A stretch of 23,496 nucleotides of DNA from 0-14-3-00-41-53 sp041500225 (GCA_041500225.1 JBGQLV010000047.1:1-23496), one strand, 5' to 3'. Counted from the first letter of the stretch, positions 6,716 through 15,631 are shown. Made by a program: numbers and translations. The notes: generated from the sequence alone by a model not told the origin.

Positions 6716-7956
6716 TTAGACTTAGCGCGTGGCAGATAGACCTTGAATGTTGTCCCGACGCCTGTTTTACTGTGTACATTAATCCATCCTTCGAACTGCT
6801 TTATTATGCCGTAGACCGTAGACAATCCGAGCCCTTTAGCCTTATCAGTTTCTCTCGTAGTAAAAAATGGTTCAAAGATAAGCCCCCGGGTTTCTGCATC
6901 CATGCCACGACCGTTATCTGACATTGTGATAAGCACAAACTCGCCGGGTCGAGCATCAGCATATAACCTGCAATATTCCTCATATACCTCAGTATTTTCG
7001 GCTTTTATATTAATAGTAAAAGGCCCTTCTTCTTTGCACTCATGCTTGAAAAGTCCTTCAAGACAATCCATGATAGCATCGCGTGCATTTAAAAGCAGGC
7101 TCATCAGCATATTATTTATTTGTACAGGATCGGCCATCACTGTCCATAGGTCTTTATCGGTATTAACTACTATTTTGATGCGTGGATCAATTATTTCACG
7201 AAGCAGGCTGACCGCCTTCAAGACTACATCATTGACTGAGATTAGATTATAGGTAACCTTCAATTGACCGGCAAATGCCATGAGATGCTTAACGAGTTCT
7301 GATGCCTTTTCAGCAGATTTGAAGGCATGCTCGATAAAGCGATATTCCTCTGTTTCTGTGCTAAGCTCTAATTTAGCTAAACCAAGGTTACCTATTATTC
7401 CGGTCAAAAGGTTATTGAATTCATGGGCTATACCACCTGCTAATCTGGCTATAGCTTCTACATTATTGAACCAAAGTAACTGCTTCTCGAGCCTCTTATG
7501 TTCTGTGATATCTCTATAGGTGTGAATGATATAATCAAACTCCTTAGAGGAGGTATATGCAGCAAATACATGGGCGATTACCCACATGCCAAGGAATGGA
7601 ATTTCTACCTCATGTTCTCTTACAGATAAACCCTGTTGAATCTTTACAAGAGAACATGCTTTAGTTTCTTTATGATTACATCTAAATATTTCCCAGCATG
7701 TTTTACCAATAAGATCCCGGGGGTGAACACCTAATTTATCAGCCAATGAACGATTTACCCGCCTGACAATCCCATTCTTATCTGTAATAAAAATTAAATC
7801 CTTCACTGTGTCGAAGGTGTTTTCCCACTCTTTTTTAGCCTGAAGAATTGTTTTCTCTACATTTTTTTGCTTTTCAAACCTCTGTATCCGCCTTCGGAGG
7901 GATTTAAGTTCTTCGATGAGCTGCAACTTTGTCTTTTTTATGTCAATGTCGGCCAT
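6712..7956 (-). CDS. PAS-domain sensor histidine kinase
   Basis: A 414-residue protein without membrane segments, so a cytoplasmic sensor. Residues 5-45 form a charged coiled coil and 46-150 a PAS domain with clustered Cys (C87, C93, C101) that could bind metal or sense redox. The dimerisation/phosphoacceptor box is GGIAHEFNNLLTGIIGN with H178. The ATPase domain has the N box LLLNARDAI (N290), G1 box DNGRGMD (347-353) and G2 box KGLGLSTVYGI. The HEFNN box and the glycine boxes are typical of NtrB-like kinases of hybrid or orphan type. No response regulator is adjacent. It starts 69 bases after carB, and the A/T-rich sequence there may be only a weak terminator. The signal and target are unknown. 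Confidence 0.9.
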   Translation of the reverse strand: MADIDIKKTKLQLIEELKSLRRRIQRFEKQKNVEKTILQAKKEWENTFDTVKDLIFITDKNGIVRRVNRSLADKLGVHPRDLIGKTCWEIFRCNHKETKACSLVKIQQGLSVREHEVEIPFLGMWVIAHVFAAYTSSKEFDYIIHTYRDITEHKRLEKQLLWFNNVEAIARLAGGIAHEFNNLLTGIIGNLGLAKLELSTETEEYRFIEHAFKSAEKASELVKHLMAFAGQLKVTYNLISVNDVVLKAVSLLREIIDPRIKIVVNTDKDLWTVMADPVQINNMLMSLLLNARDAIMDCLEGLFKHECKEEGPFTINIKAENTEVYEEYCRLYADARPGEFVLITMSDNGRGMDAETRGLIFEPFFTTRETDKAKGLGLSTVYGIIKQFEGWINVHSKTGVGTTFKVYLPRAKSN

Positions 7957-8025
7957 AAAGAGTTTATTGGTAGTTTATTAAAAACTTTAGAACACAGACT
8001 CAAAAAAAGCAAGAAGTAGCATTTT

Positions 8026-11000
8026 TTATTTGTTTTTATGGTATTCCTGTATAGATTTTATATTAACTTGTTTCTTTTTTAGCATATCTATTGCATTTAC
8101 CACTGCTATTGCTCCTGATATTGTAGTTGTAAACGGCACCCTGTATTGAAGAGCACTCTGCCGTATTGAGAATGAATCTTTCTGTGCCTGAGCACCACTG
8201 ACTGTATTGATGACAAAATTAATCTCCTTATTCTTGATTAAGTCCACGATATGTGGCCTGCCTTCAGCAACCTTGTTAATGACCTCTATATCAAGACCAT
8301 GATTTTTAAGATACATTGCAGTGCCCCTGGTTGCGATTACAGAAAGACCAAGTTCGAGCAGCTTTTTTACTATCAGGACAGAAGGGGGTTTGTCTTTATC
8401 TTTCAAACTTATAAATATCTTCCCTGACAAAGGAATCCTGTTGCCGCAGGATATCTGGGACTTTCCAAATGCAATGCCGAAGTCCTCATCTATGCCCATT
8501 ACCTCTCCTGTGGATTTCATCTCAGGGCCGAGAATGGTGTCAACTCCGTAGAACCTGTCAAACGGGAAAACAGCTTCTTTAACCGCAATATGTCTTATAT
8601 GCTTATCCTCCGTAAGTCCCAGTTCTTTTAATGTCTTTCCTACCATGAGCTTTGCTGCGACCTTTGCAAGTGGTATACCTGTTGCCTTGCCTACAAAAGG
8701 TATTGTCCTCGATGCCCTCGGATTCACTTCGAGTATATAAATGTCACCATTTTTCACAGCAAACTGCACGTTCATCAGACCTATTACGCTGAGTTCCTTT
8801 GCGAGTGCCTTTGTCTGTCTCTTTATCTCATTAACAATATCCTCTTTTAAGGAGTGCGGGGGTAAGGAACAGGCAGAATCTCCGGAATGGATACCTGCCT
8901 CCTCGATATGCTCCATCACTCCTCCTATGATTACATCTCTTCCATCAGATATCGCATCAACATCAACCTCTATGGCATCTTCAAGATACTTGTCAACAAG
9001 TACAGGATGTTCAGGAGATGCCTTGACTGCGCGTTTCATGTACTCCTGCAGAGATTTACTATCATATACTATCTCCATAGCCCTGCCGCCGAGGACATAG
9101 GATGGTCTTACCATTACAGGATACCCAATTATCTCTGCTGCATGTATAGCACCCTCAACAGACAATGCTGTATCGCTTTCAGCCTGTTTTAGATTGAGTT
9201 TATGAAGGAGTTCCTTGAACCGCTTTCTGTCTTCTGCACGGTCTATAGAGTCAGGGGACGTACCAAGGATTTTAACCCCTTCTTTTTCGAGTGGTACGGC
9301 AAGATTTAGAGGAGTCTGGCCACCGAACTGGACTATAATACCTTCAGGCTTTTCAGTCTCTACTATATTCAACACGTCTTCTATTGTAAGAGGTTCAAAG
9401 TAAAGCCTGTCAGATGTATCATAGTCTGTGCTGACTGTTTCAGGATTGCAGTTTATCATTATAGTCTCATAACCGAGTTCTTTAAGTGCAAGTACTGCAT
9501 GTACACAACAGTAGTCGAATTCAATGCCTTGTCCTATCCTGTTAGGGCCTGAGCCAAGGATGACGACTTTTTTCCTACTACTGGGGTTGGCTTCATTTTC
9601 TGAGATGAGTTCGGATAATACCACCCCTCCAACCCCCCCCTTACTAAGGGGGGGCTGTGGGGGGGTCTGACTTTCACTTTTCACTTTTAACTTTTCACTT
9701 TCAACTTTATAAAAAGGTTTTTCATACGTCGAATACAGATAAGGTGTGTAAGCCGCAAATTCTGCTCCGCATGTATCTACCATTTTGTAAACAGCATGGA
9801 TGTTATTTTGGTGTCTTAGATGTCTGATATCTGTTTCTTGTATATTGAGCAACTGAGCAATCCTTCTGTCTGAGAACCCATATCTCTTTGCTTCTTTCAT
9901 CATTTCTATAAGTTCGGGGCTTAAACTTTGAACTTTGAACTTTGAACTTTGAACTTTAATCTTCTCTTCCATATCTATTATCTGCTTGATATTCTCCAGA
10001 AACCATGGGTCTATCCAGGTAAGCTCATATATATCCTGAATACTCATCCCCTCTCTAAGTGCCTGAGCGATATACCATATTCGTTCAGAGTTCGGGGTCT
10101 TAAGCTTTGCCCTTGTTGTTTTTATATCAGCATTAATATTTTCGAGACCGTAACTGCCGGTCTCAAGGCTCCTTATCGCCTTCTGCAAAGACTCTTTAAA
10201 TGTCCTTCCTATGGACATCACCTCTCCGACAGACTTCATCTGTGTAGTGAGTGTTGGATCTGCTTCGGGGAATTTCTCGAAAGCAAACCTTGGGAACTTT
10301 GTTACAACATAATCTATTGTAGGTTCAAATGATGCAGGTGTTTCCCTTGTTATATCATTGGGTATCTCATCGAGCGAAAGCCCAACCGCAAGCTTTGCTG
10401 CAATCTTTGCTATAGGGAAGCCTGTTGCCTTTGATGCAAGGGCTGAACTCCTCGAAACCCTTGGATTCATCTCAATTACTACCATCCTCCCGGTTTCCGG
10501 ATTAAGTGCAAACTGGATATTTGAACCTCCGGTATCAACACCTATCTCACGTATGATTGCAATAGATGCATCACGCATCCTCTGATATTCTTTATCAGTA
10601 AGGGTCTGAGCAGGCGCAACAGTAATCGAATCGCCGGTGTGTATGCCCATTGGATCAAAGTTCTCTATGGAACAGATAATAACAACATTGTCCTTTCCAT
10701 CACGCATGACCTCAAGCTCATATTCTTTCCATCCGAGGACCGATTCCTCGACAAGCACCTGTTTAACAGGACTTAGTTTAAGACCCCTCTCAAGAAGTTC
10801 TTTATATTCCTCAAGATTATAAGCAATTCCACCACCTGTACCTCCGAGGGTAAAAGATGGCCTCAGGATTGCAGGGAATCCGATACTTTCTATTGCATCG
10901 AGCCCGTTTTTTAATGAGCCGATATAGGCAGAACCTGGCACATCCTGGCCTATCTTTTTCATAGCCTCTTTGAAAAGTTCCCTGTCCTCTGCCTTTTTTA

Positions 11001-11367
11001 TTGCATCAAGCTTTGCGCCAATAAGTTCAATACCATATTTATCGAGAATTCCTTTCTCAGCAAGTTCTACAGCTAAATTTAAGGCAGTCTGTCCGCCCAT
11101 CGTTGGGAGAAGGGCATCAGGCCTTTCTTTTTTTATTATCATCTCAAGGAAATCAGCAGTTAATGGCTCTATATATGTTGCATCAGCCATCTCAGGGTCT
11201 GTCATAATTGTTGCGGGATTAGAGTTGACAAGCACCACCTTATAGCCCTCTTCCCTTAATGCCTTGCATGCCTGTGCCCCTGAATAGTCAAACTCGCATG
11301 CCTGGCCTATGATGATAGGGCCAGAGCCGATAAGGAGGATCTTTTTTATGTCAGTTCTTTTTGGCAT
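8026..11367 (-). CDS. carB: Carbamoyl-phosphate synthase, large subunit
   Basis: Makes carbamoyl phosphate from bicarbonate, ATP and the ammonia passed from CarA, for pyrimidines and arginine. The two homologous ATP-grasp halves are visible. The first starts at KKILLIGSGPIIIGQACEFDYSGAQ, shown in part as IGSGPIIIGQACEFDYS (14-30). The second starts at VVILGSGPNRIGQGIEFDY (about 600). The C-terminal allosteric domain follows, with TRGTAMYL and a final INAIDMLK-like end. At 1113 residues it is about 40 longer than E. coli CarB (1073). The excess is explained by two repeat-derived inserts: residues 470-482 in the oligomerisation domain, and 554-583 at the junction of the two halves. The ATG directly follows the carA stop. 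It is last in pyrR-B-C-carA-carB. Confidence 0.97.
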   Translation of the reverse strand: MPKRTDIKKILLIGSGPIIIGQACEFDYSGAQACKALREEGYKVVLVNSNPATIMTDPEMADATYIEPLTADFLEMIIKKERPDALLPTMGGQTALNLAVELAEKGILDKYGIELIGAKLDAIKKAEDRELFKEAMKKIGQDVPGSAYIGSLKNGLDAIESIGFPAILRPSFTLGGTGGGIAYNLEEYKELLERGLKLSPVKQVLVEESVLGWKEYELEVMRDGKDNVVIICSIENFDPMGIHTGDSITVAPAQTLTDKEYQRMRDASIAIIREIGVDTGGSNIQFALNPETGRMVVIEMNPRVSRSSALASKATGFPIAKIAAKLAVGLSLDEIPNDITRETPASFEPTIDYVVTKFPRFAFEKFPEADPTLTTQMKSVGEVMSIGRTFKESLQKAIRSLETGSYGLENINADIKTTRAKLKTPNSERIWYIAQALREGMSIQDIYELTWIDPWFLENIKQIIDMEEKIKVQSSKFKVQSLSPELIEMMKEAKRYGFSDRRIAQLLNIQETDIRHLRHQNNIHAVYKMVDTCGAEFAAYTPYLYSTYEKPFYKVESEKLKVKSESQTPPQPPLSKGGVGGVVLSELISENEANPSSRKKVVILGSGPNRIGQGIEFDYCCVHAVLALKELGYETIMINCNPETVSTDYDTSDRLYFEPLTIEDVLNIVETEKPEGIIVQFGGQTPLNLAVPLEKEGVKILGTSPDSIDRAEDRKRFKELLHKLNLKQAESDTALSVEGAIHAAEIIGYPVMVRPSYVLGGRAMEIVYDSKSLQEYMKRAVKASPEHPVLVDKYLEDAIEVDVDAISDGRDVIIGGVMEHIEEAGIHSGDSACSLPPHSLKEDIVNEIKRQTKALAKELSVIGLMNVQFAVKNGDIYILEVNPRASRTIPFVGKATGIPLAKVAAKLMVGKTLKELGLTEDKHIRHIAVKEAVFPFDRFYGVDTILGPEMKSTGEVMGIDEDFGIAFGKSQISCGNRIPLSGKIFISLKDKDKPPSVLIVKKLLELGLSVIATRGTAMYLKNHGLDIEVINKVAEGRPHIVDLIKNKEINFVINTVSGAQAQKDSFSIRQSALQYRVPFTTTISGAIAVVNAIDMLKKKQVNIKSIQEYHKNK
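9621..9708. repeat. Repeat-derived insert in carB (C/G palindrome plus A/T repeat)
   Basis: 9621-9667 is a C-run / TTACTAA / G-run palindrome, read in-frame as TPPQPPLSKGGVGG. 9668-9708 contains imperfect TTTCACT/TTTAACT 7-mers, read as KVESEKLKVKSES. Together they add about 30 residues at the linker between the CarB halves, equivalent to the E. coli 553/554 domain border. Similar elements occur in carA and pyrC. Confidence 0.85.
9924..9957. repeat. Heptanucleotide tandem repeat (AACTTTG) in carB
   Basis: 4.9 perfect AACTTTG units within the carB oligomerisation domain, read in-frame on the minus strand as KVQSSKFKVQS (residues about 471-481). This is the same unit as in carA. Confidence 0.9.
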
Positions 11368-12561
11368 TTAAGCTTTTTCTATTAGCTCCCTGAACCTCGT
11401 AAAAAGATGTGCGGAATCGTTTGGTCCTGGTCCTGCCTCCGGGTGGTGCTGGACAGAAAATATAGGGAACTCTACGTGAGACATACCCTCTTCTGTTCCG
11501 TCGTAAAGATTCTTATGTGTAAGCCTGACCTGTCCGTGAAGACTGTTTATATCAACACAGTAATTATGGTTCTGGGATGTTATCTCAACCCTGCCTGTAT
11601 ATAAATCCTTAACAGGATGATTACCACCATGATGGCCGAATTTAAGTTTGTATGTCCTGCCTCCCATTGCAAGGCCGAGTATCTGGTGACCAAGACAGAT
11701 TCCAAAGACAGGCTTCTTGTCCAAGAGCTTTTTTGTGTTTTCAATGGCATAGGTTACTGTCTCAGGGTCTCCAGGGCCGTTGCTCAGGATTATCCCGTCA
11801 GGATTCATGTCAAGTACAGCCTCTGCCGGCGTTTGAGCAGGCACAACAGTAACATCAAAGCCTGCCTCTACAAGATTTCTCAGGATGTTAAACTTAACAC
11901 CAAAATCGTAAACAACAACCTTAACCTCCCTTTGCTCACCCTTGGTAAAGGAGGGATGGGGGGGTGAGTTTTTGTCTTCAGAACTTTGAACTTTGAACTT
12001 TGAACTTTGAACCTCTGCGACAGCGGGCTGCCATTTCCATACACCTTTGTTCCATTTATATATCTCTTTCGTCGTAACATCCTTTACCAGATCAAAGGCG
12101 GAGATTCCTGGATGTTTTCTGGCTTTCTCTAAAAGACTTTCAGGATTAAGGTCAACAGTAGAGATTATCCCCATCTGGGCACCGTGATTTCTAAGGTGTC
12201 TTGTCAATGCCCTTGTATCAATGCCTTCTATGCAAACTATTTTGTTATCCCTGAGGTACTGACCAAGAGACATAGATGCTCTCCAGTTGCTTGGAATATC
12301 AATATACTCTTTAACAACAAACCCCTCTACCTTTGGACCATTTAAAGACTCAACATCCTCTTCATTAACACCATAATTGCCTATCTGGGAATATGTCATG
12401 GTAACAATCTGCCCTTTATATGATGGATCAGTAAGTATTTCCTGATAACCTGTCATAGAGGTATTGAATACAACCTCACCGATGGTCTCGCCTTCATAAC
12501 CGAAGCTCCTACCTTCGAAAACAATTCCACCGGAAAGAACTAATAATGTTTTACCACTCAT
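11368..12561 (-). CDS. carA: Carbamoyl-phosphate synthase, small (glutaminase) subunit
   Basis: Hydrolyses glutamine and delivers ammonia to CarB. The N-terminal CPSase small-chain domain (1-180) includes GEVVFNTSMTGYQEILTDPS. The class I glutamine amidotransferase domain has the nucleophile C289 in GICLGHQ and the His/Glu pair in HPEAGPGP (H373, E375). Length is 397 against about 382 in E. coli. An extra linker of about 30 residues (184-213) between the two domains is made of a heptamer repeat (VQSSKFKVQSS) and a C/G palindrome (SPPHPSFTKGEQ). The start ATG overlaps the end of pyrC by 11 bases, and carB follows with no gap, which points to translational coupling. Confidence 0.97.
   Translation of the reverse strand: MSGKTLLVLSGGIVFEGRSFGYEGETIGEVVFNTSMTGYQEILTDPSYKGQIVTMTYSQIGNYGVNEEDVESLNGPKVEGFVVKEYIDIPSNWRASMSLGQYLRDNKIVCIEGIDTRALTRHLRNHGAQMGIISTVDLNPESLLEKARKHPGISAFDLVKDVTTKEIYKWNKGVWKWQPAVAEVQSSKFKVQSSEDKNSPPHPSFTKGEQREVKVVVYDFGVKFNILRNLVEAGFDVTVVPAQTPAEAVLDMNPDGIILSNGPGDPETVTYAIENTKKLLDKKPVFGICLGHQILGLAMGGRTYKLKFGHHGGNHPVKDLYTGRVEITSQNHNYCVDINSLHGQVRLTHKNLYDGTEEGMSHVEFPIFSVQHHPEAGPGPNDSAHLFTRFRELIEKA
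11925..12012. repeat. Repeat-derived insert in carA
   Basis: 11925-11968 is a C-rich / CCTTGGTAAAGG / G-rich palindrome. 11982-12012 is 4.4 copies of AACTTTG. They encode the interdomain linker of CarA in-frame (residues about 184-213), exactly between the catalytic and amidotransferase domains. Confidence 0.87.
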
Positions 12562-13906
12562 ATATTTTTCCTTTACATATTGTTAAAAAACACATTCCCT
12601 TTAAAACCCATCCTTCAAAAGGCGTGTTTTTACCCTTTGATACAAATCTTTCTGATTCGACCCTATACTCCTTGTTTATATCCACAATTGCAATATCTGC
12701 ATTAGCGCCGACCTTAAAAGTGCCTTTGTTTAACCTCAAAATCCTGGACGGATTCAGCACCATCTTTTCGACCAATTGGTTCATAGTTAATATACCTTCC
12801 TCAACAAGCCTCAGGCTTAGACTCAATGCTGTTTCAAGTCCTGATATGCCAAAAGGTGCCATGTCAAACTCTCTTAGTTTTTCATCCCTGTGATGTGGTG
12901 CATGGTCTGTTGCAATCACATCGATAGTGCAATCTCTTAACCCTTCCTTTATAGCTTTGATATCACGCTCAGTCCTTAGCGGCGGATTCACCTTTGCATT
13001 TGAATCGAAACCTTTAACAGCATCTTCAGTGATACTGAAATAATGAGGGCATGTCTCTGCTGTTACATTTACCCCTCTTTTCTTTGCATCCCGAATTAAA
13101 TTTACCGAGCCTTTTGTTGATACATGGGCAATGTGCAATCTTCCGCCTGTAAGCTCTGCTAATAAAATATCCCTGAAAACCATTATCTGCTCTGCCTCAG
13201 CCGGTATCCCACCCAGTCCAAGTGTTACAGACATTAACCCTTCATTCATTACCCCTCCTTCAGAAAGGGTTAAATCCTCACAGTGAGAGATTACAGGTAC
13301 ATCAAATGTCTTTGAATATTCAAGAGCCCTTCTCATAATCAGGCTGTTCATCACTGGATGTCCATCATCAGAGAATGCAATACACCCTTCATTTATCATT
13401 GTGCCTATCTCTGCAAGTTCTTTGCCTTTCTGACCTTTGGTTATTGCACCAATTGGGAGGACTGTGCAATAACCTTCCTGTGCAGCCTTTCTTATTATGA
13501 ATTCTGTGACACTTGCATTGTCATTAATAGGGTATGTGTTAGGCATACAGCAGACGGTTGTAAACCCACCCTTAACTGCAGCCATTGTCCCTGTTTTTAT
13601 AGTTTCCTTATATTCAAAGCCAGGTTCCCTGAAATGCACATGCATATCGACAAGCCCGGGGATTACATATAAACCCTTAGCATCGATAATTCGACTATCA
13701 GATTCATTACCCCCCTCTTGCCCGCTTCTTTCAAATCCCCCCTTCCCCCCCTTTGCTAAAGGGGGGCAGGGGGGATTATCGGATGGTGAGGGGGTGTTCT
13801 GTATTCTGACTTCTTTAATTTTCCCATCCTCTATTAAAATATCACCAACTCTATCAATCCCTTGTAACGGATCAATAATGTGTCCGTTTTTTATCAGTAT
13901 ATTCAT
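12551..13906 (-). CDS. pyrC: Dihydroorotase, class I
   Basis: Cyclises carbamoyl aspartate to dihydroorotate. It is a type I dihydroorotase: DMHVHFREPG gives the metal-binding H89 and H91. The second half has HCEDLTL, HIAHVST and the catalytic ATDHAPHH. The N-terminal beta domain begins NILIKNGHIIDP. Length is 451 against a usual 425-430; the excess is residues 37-66, in a surface turn before the DAKGLYVIPG strand, and is repeat-derived (PPCPPLAKGGKGG). The ATG overlaps the pyrB stop as ATGA and the gene ends inside carA. Confidence 0.96.
   Translation of the reverse strand: MNILIKNGHIIDPLQGIDRVGDILIEDGKIKEVRIQNTPSPSDNPPCPPLAKGGKGGFERSGQEGGNESDSRIIDAKGLYVIPGLVDMHVHFREPGFEYKETIKTGTMAAVKGGFTTVCCMPNTYPINDNASVTEFIIRKAAQEGYCTVLPIGAITKGQKGKELAEIGTMINEGCIAFSDDGHPVMNSLIMRRALEYSKTFDVPVISHCEDLTLSEGGVMNEGLMSVTLGLGGIPAEAEQIMVFRDILLAELTGGRLHIAHVSTKGSVNLIRDAKKRGVNVTAETCPHYFSITEDAVKGFDSNAKVNPPLRTERDIKAIKEGLRDCTIDVIATDHAPHHRDEKLREFDMAPFGISGLETALSLSLRLVEEGILTMNQLVEKMVLNPSRILRLNKGTFKVGANADIAIVDINKEYRVESERFVSKGKNTPFEGWVLKGMCFLTICKGKIYEW
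13710..13797. repeat. C/G palindromic insert in pyrC
   Basis: The core 13733-13777 is CCCCC runs, CTTTGCTAAAGG, then G runs, read in-frame as NPPCPPLAKGGKGG. The flanks continue with short C/G-rich units. This is the same family as the carB and carA inserts. Confidence 0.87.
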
Positions 13907-14823
13907 CTTTTAACCCCTGCAAGCAGATACATTACTGCCATCCTGACAGCAAGACCATTTGTTACCTGATCGAGGATTACTGATCTCGGACCATCTGCAA
14001 TCTCTGATGTGATTTCAATCCCCCTATTCATAGGCCCGGGGTGCATGACTATAACTTCATCCTTTGCAAGCGAGAGCCTCTCTAAGGTTAGCCCCCAGTT
14101 TCTGGAATATTCTTCTGTGGATGGAAAGAATCCTTTACCTTGCCGCTCCATCTGTATCCTAAGCATCATCAAAACATCCACGTCCCTCAGGCCGTCTTCC
14201 ATATTATGAAAGATATCAATACCCATTACCTCCATCTCTTTTGGTATTAAGGTCGGAGGCCCGATCAACCTTAGCCTTGCCCCAAGCTTTTTCAGGCTAT
14301 AAATATTTGATTTTGCAACTCTGCTGTGGGCTATATCTCCCACAATAGCTATCTCAAGTCCTTCAATCTTCCCCTTCTTCTCTCTTATTGTGAAGGCATC
14401 GAGGAGTGCCTGGGTTGGATGTTCATTTGTACCATCTCCTGCGTTTATTACTGAAACCCTGAGTTTTTTTGCGAGGAGATGTGGTACCCCTGATGAGGAA
14501 TGCCTTATTATTATAAAATCGGCGCCGAGGGCCTGGACCGTGAGGGCTGTATCAATCAGGCTCTCACCCTTAACTACACTGCTCGTTGGTACAGAGAAGT
14601 TGATGACATCTGTACTGAGCCTTTTTGCTGCAAGCTCAAAAGAAGTCCTTGTCCTTGTTGATGGTTCAAAAAATAGGTTAACCGTGGTCTTGCCGCGCAG
14701 GGTAGGAACCTTTTTTATATCCCTTCCAAGTACATCCTTAAACCCTGCAGATGTATCGAGGATAAGATTTATTTCTTCCACAGAAAGTTCCTTTATGCCG
14801 AGCAGGTCTTTATTAGTTAGCAC
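13903..14823 (-). CDS. pyrB: Aspartate carbamoyltransferase, catalytic subunit
   Basis: Joins carbamoyl phosphate and aspartate to carbamoyl aspartate. 306 residues, as usual. The carbamoyl-phosphate loop FEPSTRTRTSFELA is near 53-66. HPTQALLDAFTIREKKG and VMHPGPMNRGIEI are the other family blocks. The start is GTG at 14823, preceded by GAGGAG with 6 bases between, and overlaps the last codons of pyrR. No pyrI regulatory subunit is present, so regulation falls on PyrR attenuation. Confidence 0.96.
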   Translation of the reverse strand: MLTNKDLLGIKELSVEEINLILDTSAGFKDVLGRDIKKVPTLRGKTTVNLFFEPSTRTRTSFELAAKRLSTDVINFSVPTSSVVKGESLIDTALTVQALGADFIIIRHSSSGVPHLLAKKLRVSVINAGDGTNEHPTQALLDAFTIREKKGKIEGLEIAIVGDIAHSRVAKSNIYSLKKLGARLRLIGPPTLIPKEMEVMGIDIFHNMEDGLRDVDVLMMLRIQMERQGKGFFPSTEEYSRNWGLTLERLSLAKDEVIVMHPGPMNRGIEITSEIADGPRSVILDQVTNGLAVRMAVMYLLAGVKR

Positions 14824-14826
14824 TGT

Positions 14827-15369
14827 CTACTCCTCACTGCTCACCTTTTCGAGTATTACTCTGTCTTCCAACCCTTCTTCTACGAGCTGAACCTCAACTG
14901 TCTCGCTTAGTGCAGTGGGTATGTTCTTACCTACATAGTCAGCCTTTATTGGAAGCTCCCGATGTCCCCTGTCAATCAAGACTGCGAGCTGGATAGAAGC
15001 AGGCCTTCCCATGTCCATCAATGCATCCAGTGCTGCCCTGATAGACCTGCCCGTAAAAAGGACGTCATCAACGAGTATAATCTTTAGATCTGTGACTTCG
15101 AACAACACTTCCGTCCTTCTGACAACAGGCTGCTCCTTCCTTATATTCAGGTCATCCCTGTAAAAAGCTATATCGAGGGAGCCGACAGATATTTCCTTCT
15201 TTTCAATCTGCTGTATCTTGGAGGCAAGTCTTTTTGCAAGATGTACCCCGCCTCTCTGTATTCCGACAAGACAGAGCTTTTCTATCCCTTTGTTCTTTTC
15301 AATGATTTCGTGTGACATCCGCATTAAAGCCCTGTCAATATCTTTCTTATTCATTAATTCTTTAGGCAT
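14827..15369 (-). CDS. pyrR: PyrR bifunctional pyr operon regulator / uracil phosphoribosyltransferase
   Basis: An RNA-binding attenuation regulator of pyrimidine genes with the phosphoribosyltransferase fold. The PRPP-binding motif is IILVDDVLFTGRSIRAALDAL, shown here as VDDVLFTGRS. SLDIAFYRDDL and VGIQRGGVHLAKRLA are typical PyrR blocks. I choose ATG 15369 (about 180 residues), since GGAG lies 10 bases upstream; a TTG at 15387 would add MRSDDI but has no ribosome-binding site. It leads the pyr operon and overlaps pyrB. A fitting PyrR RNA target is found upstream at 15632-15680. Confidence 0.94.
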   Translation of the reverse strand: MPKELMNKKDIDRALMRMSHEIIEKNKGIEKLCLVGIQRGGVHLAKRLASKIQQIEKKEISVGSLDIAFYRDDLNIRKEQPVVRRTEVLFEVTDLKIILVDDVLFTGRSIRAALDALMDMGRPASIQLAVLIDRGHRELPIKADYVGKNIPTALSETVEVQLVEEGLEDRVILEKVSSEE

Positions 15370-15393
15370 TATGTCATCACTCCGCAAGGTAAA

Positions 15394-15575
15394 TTAACCC
15401 AAATAATACAATCGAATAGTGCAGATGTTGTGGAAAAATTTATTTTTCGATACCTTGATTTACCTTTAACTAACGGTTTTCGGAATATTTTGGTAAGTAT
15501 AACAAATAAAAATATTTTAAATAAATGCATCGAGTTAAATAAATTTTTGAGCAATGTCTGCATTATTCGGGTTAA
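15394..15575. mobile_element. MITE-like element with TTAACCCRAATAAT inverted ends
   Basis: Left end TTAACCCAAATAAT (15394-15407) and right end ATTATTCGGGTTAA (15562-15575), 182 bp in all. The interior is very AT-rich and non-coding. A subterminal repeat CGAATAGTGCAGATGTTG (15412-15429) matches the right end inverted, CGAATAATGCAGACATTG. It lies in the pyr leader, between the attenuator and pyrR. No transposase is present and no clear target-site duplication is seen, so mobility is inference. Confidence 0.5.
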
Positions 15576-15583
15576 ACAGGCAT

Positions 15584-15615
15584 AAAAAAACCTTCCCCTC
15601 ATTGAGTGGAAGGTT
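15584..15615 (-). terminator. Intrinsic terminator of the pyr attenuator
   Basis: RNA of the minus strand: AACCUUCC (15615-15608), an inner CUC/GAG, then GGAAGGUU (15596-15589) followed by a U-run to 15584. It lies upstream of pyrR and downstream of the PyrR element, as in attenuation leaders. Confidence 0.85.
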
Positions 15616-15631
15616 AAGCTATATAAAACAT

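Noticed and set aside
8003..8026. Terminator after carB
   Set aside because: Only a 2-bp GC core flanked by A and T runs with a mismatch; too weak to list, though some termination is possible.
9924..9957. Possible CRISPR array
   Set aside because: The units are 7 bp with no spacers; it is a microsatellite.
11880..12080. 66-residue minus-strand frame overlapping carA
   Set aside because: It is an alternative frame kept open by the repeat insert of carA; the carA frame has the catalytic motifs.
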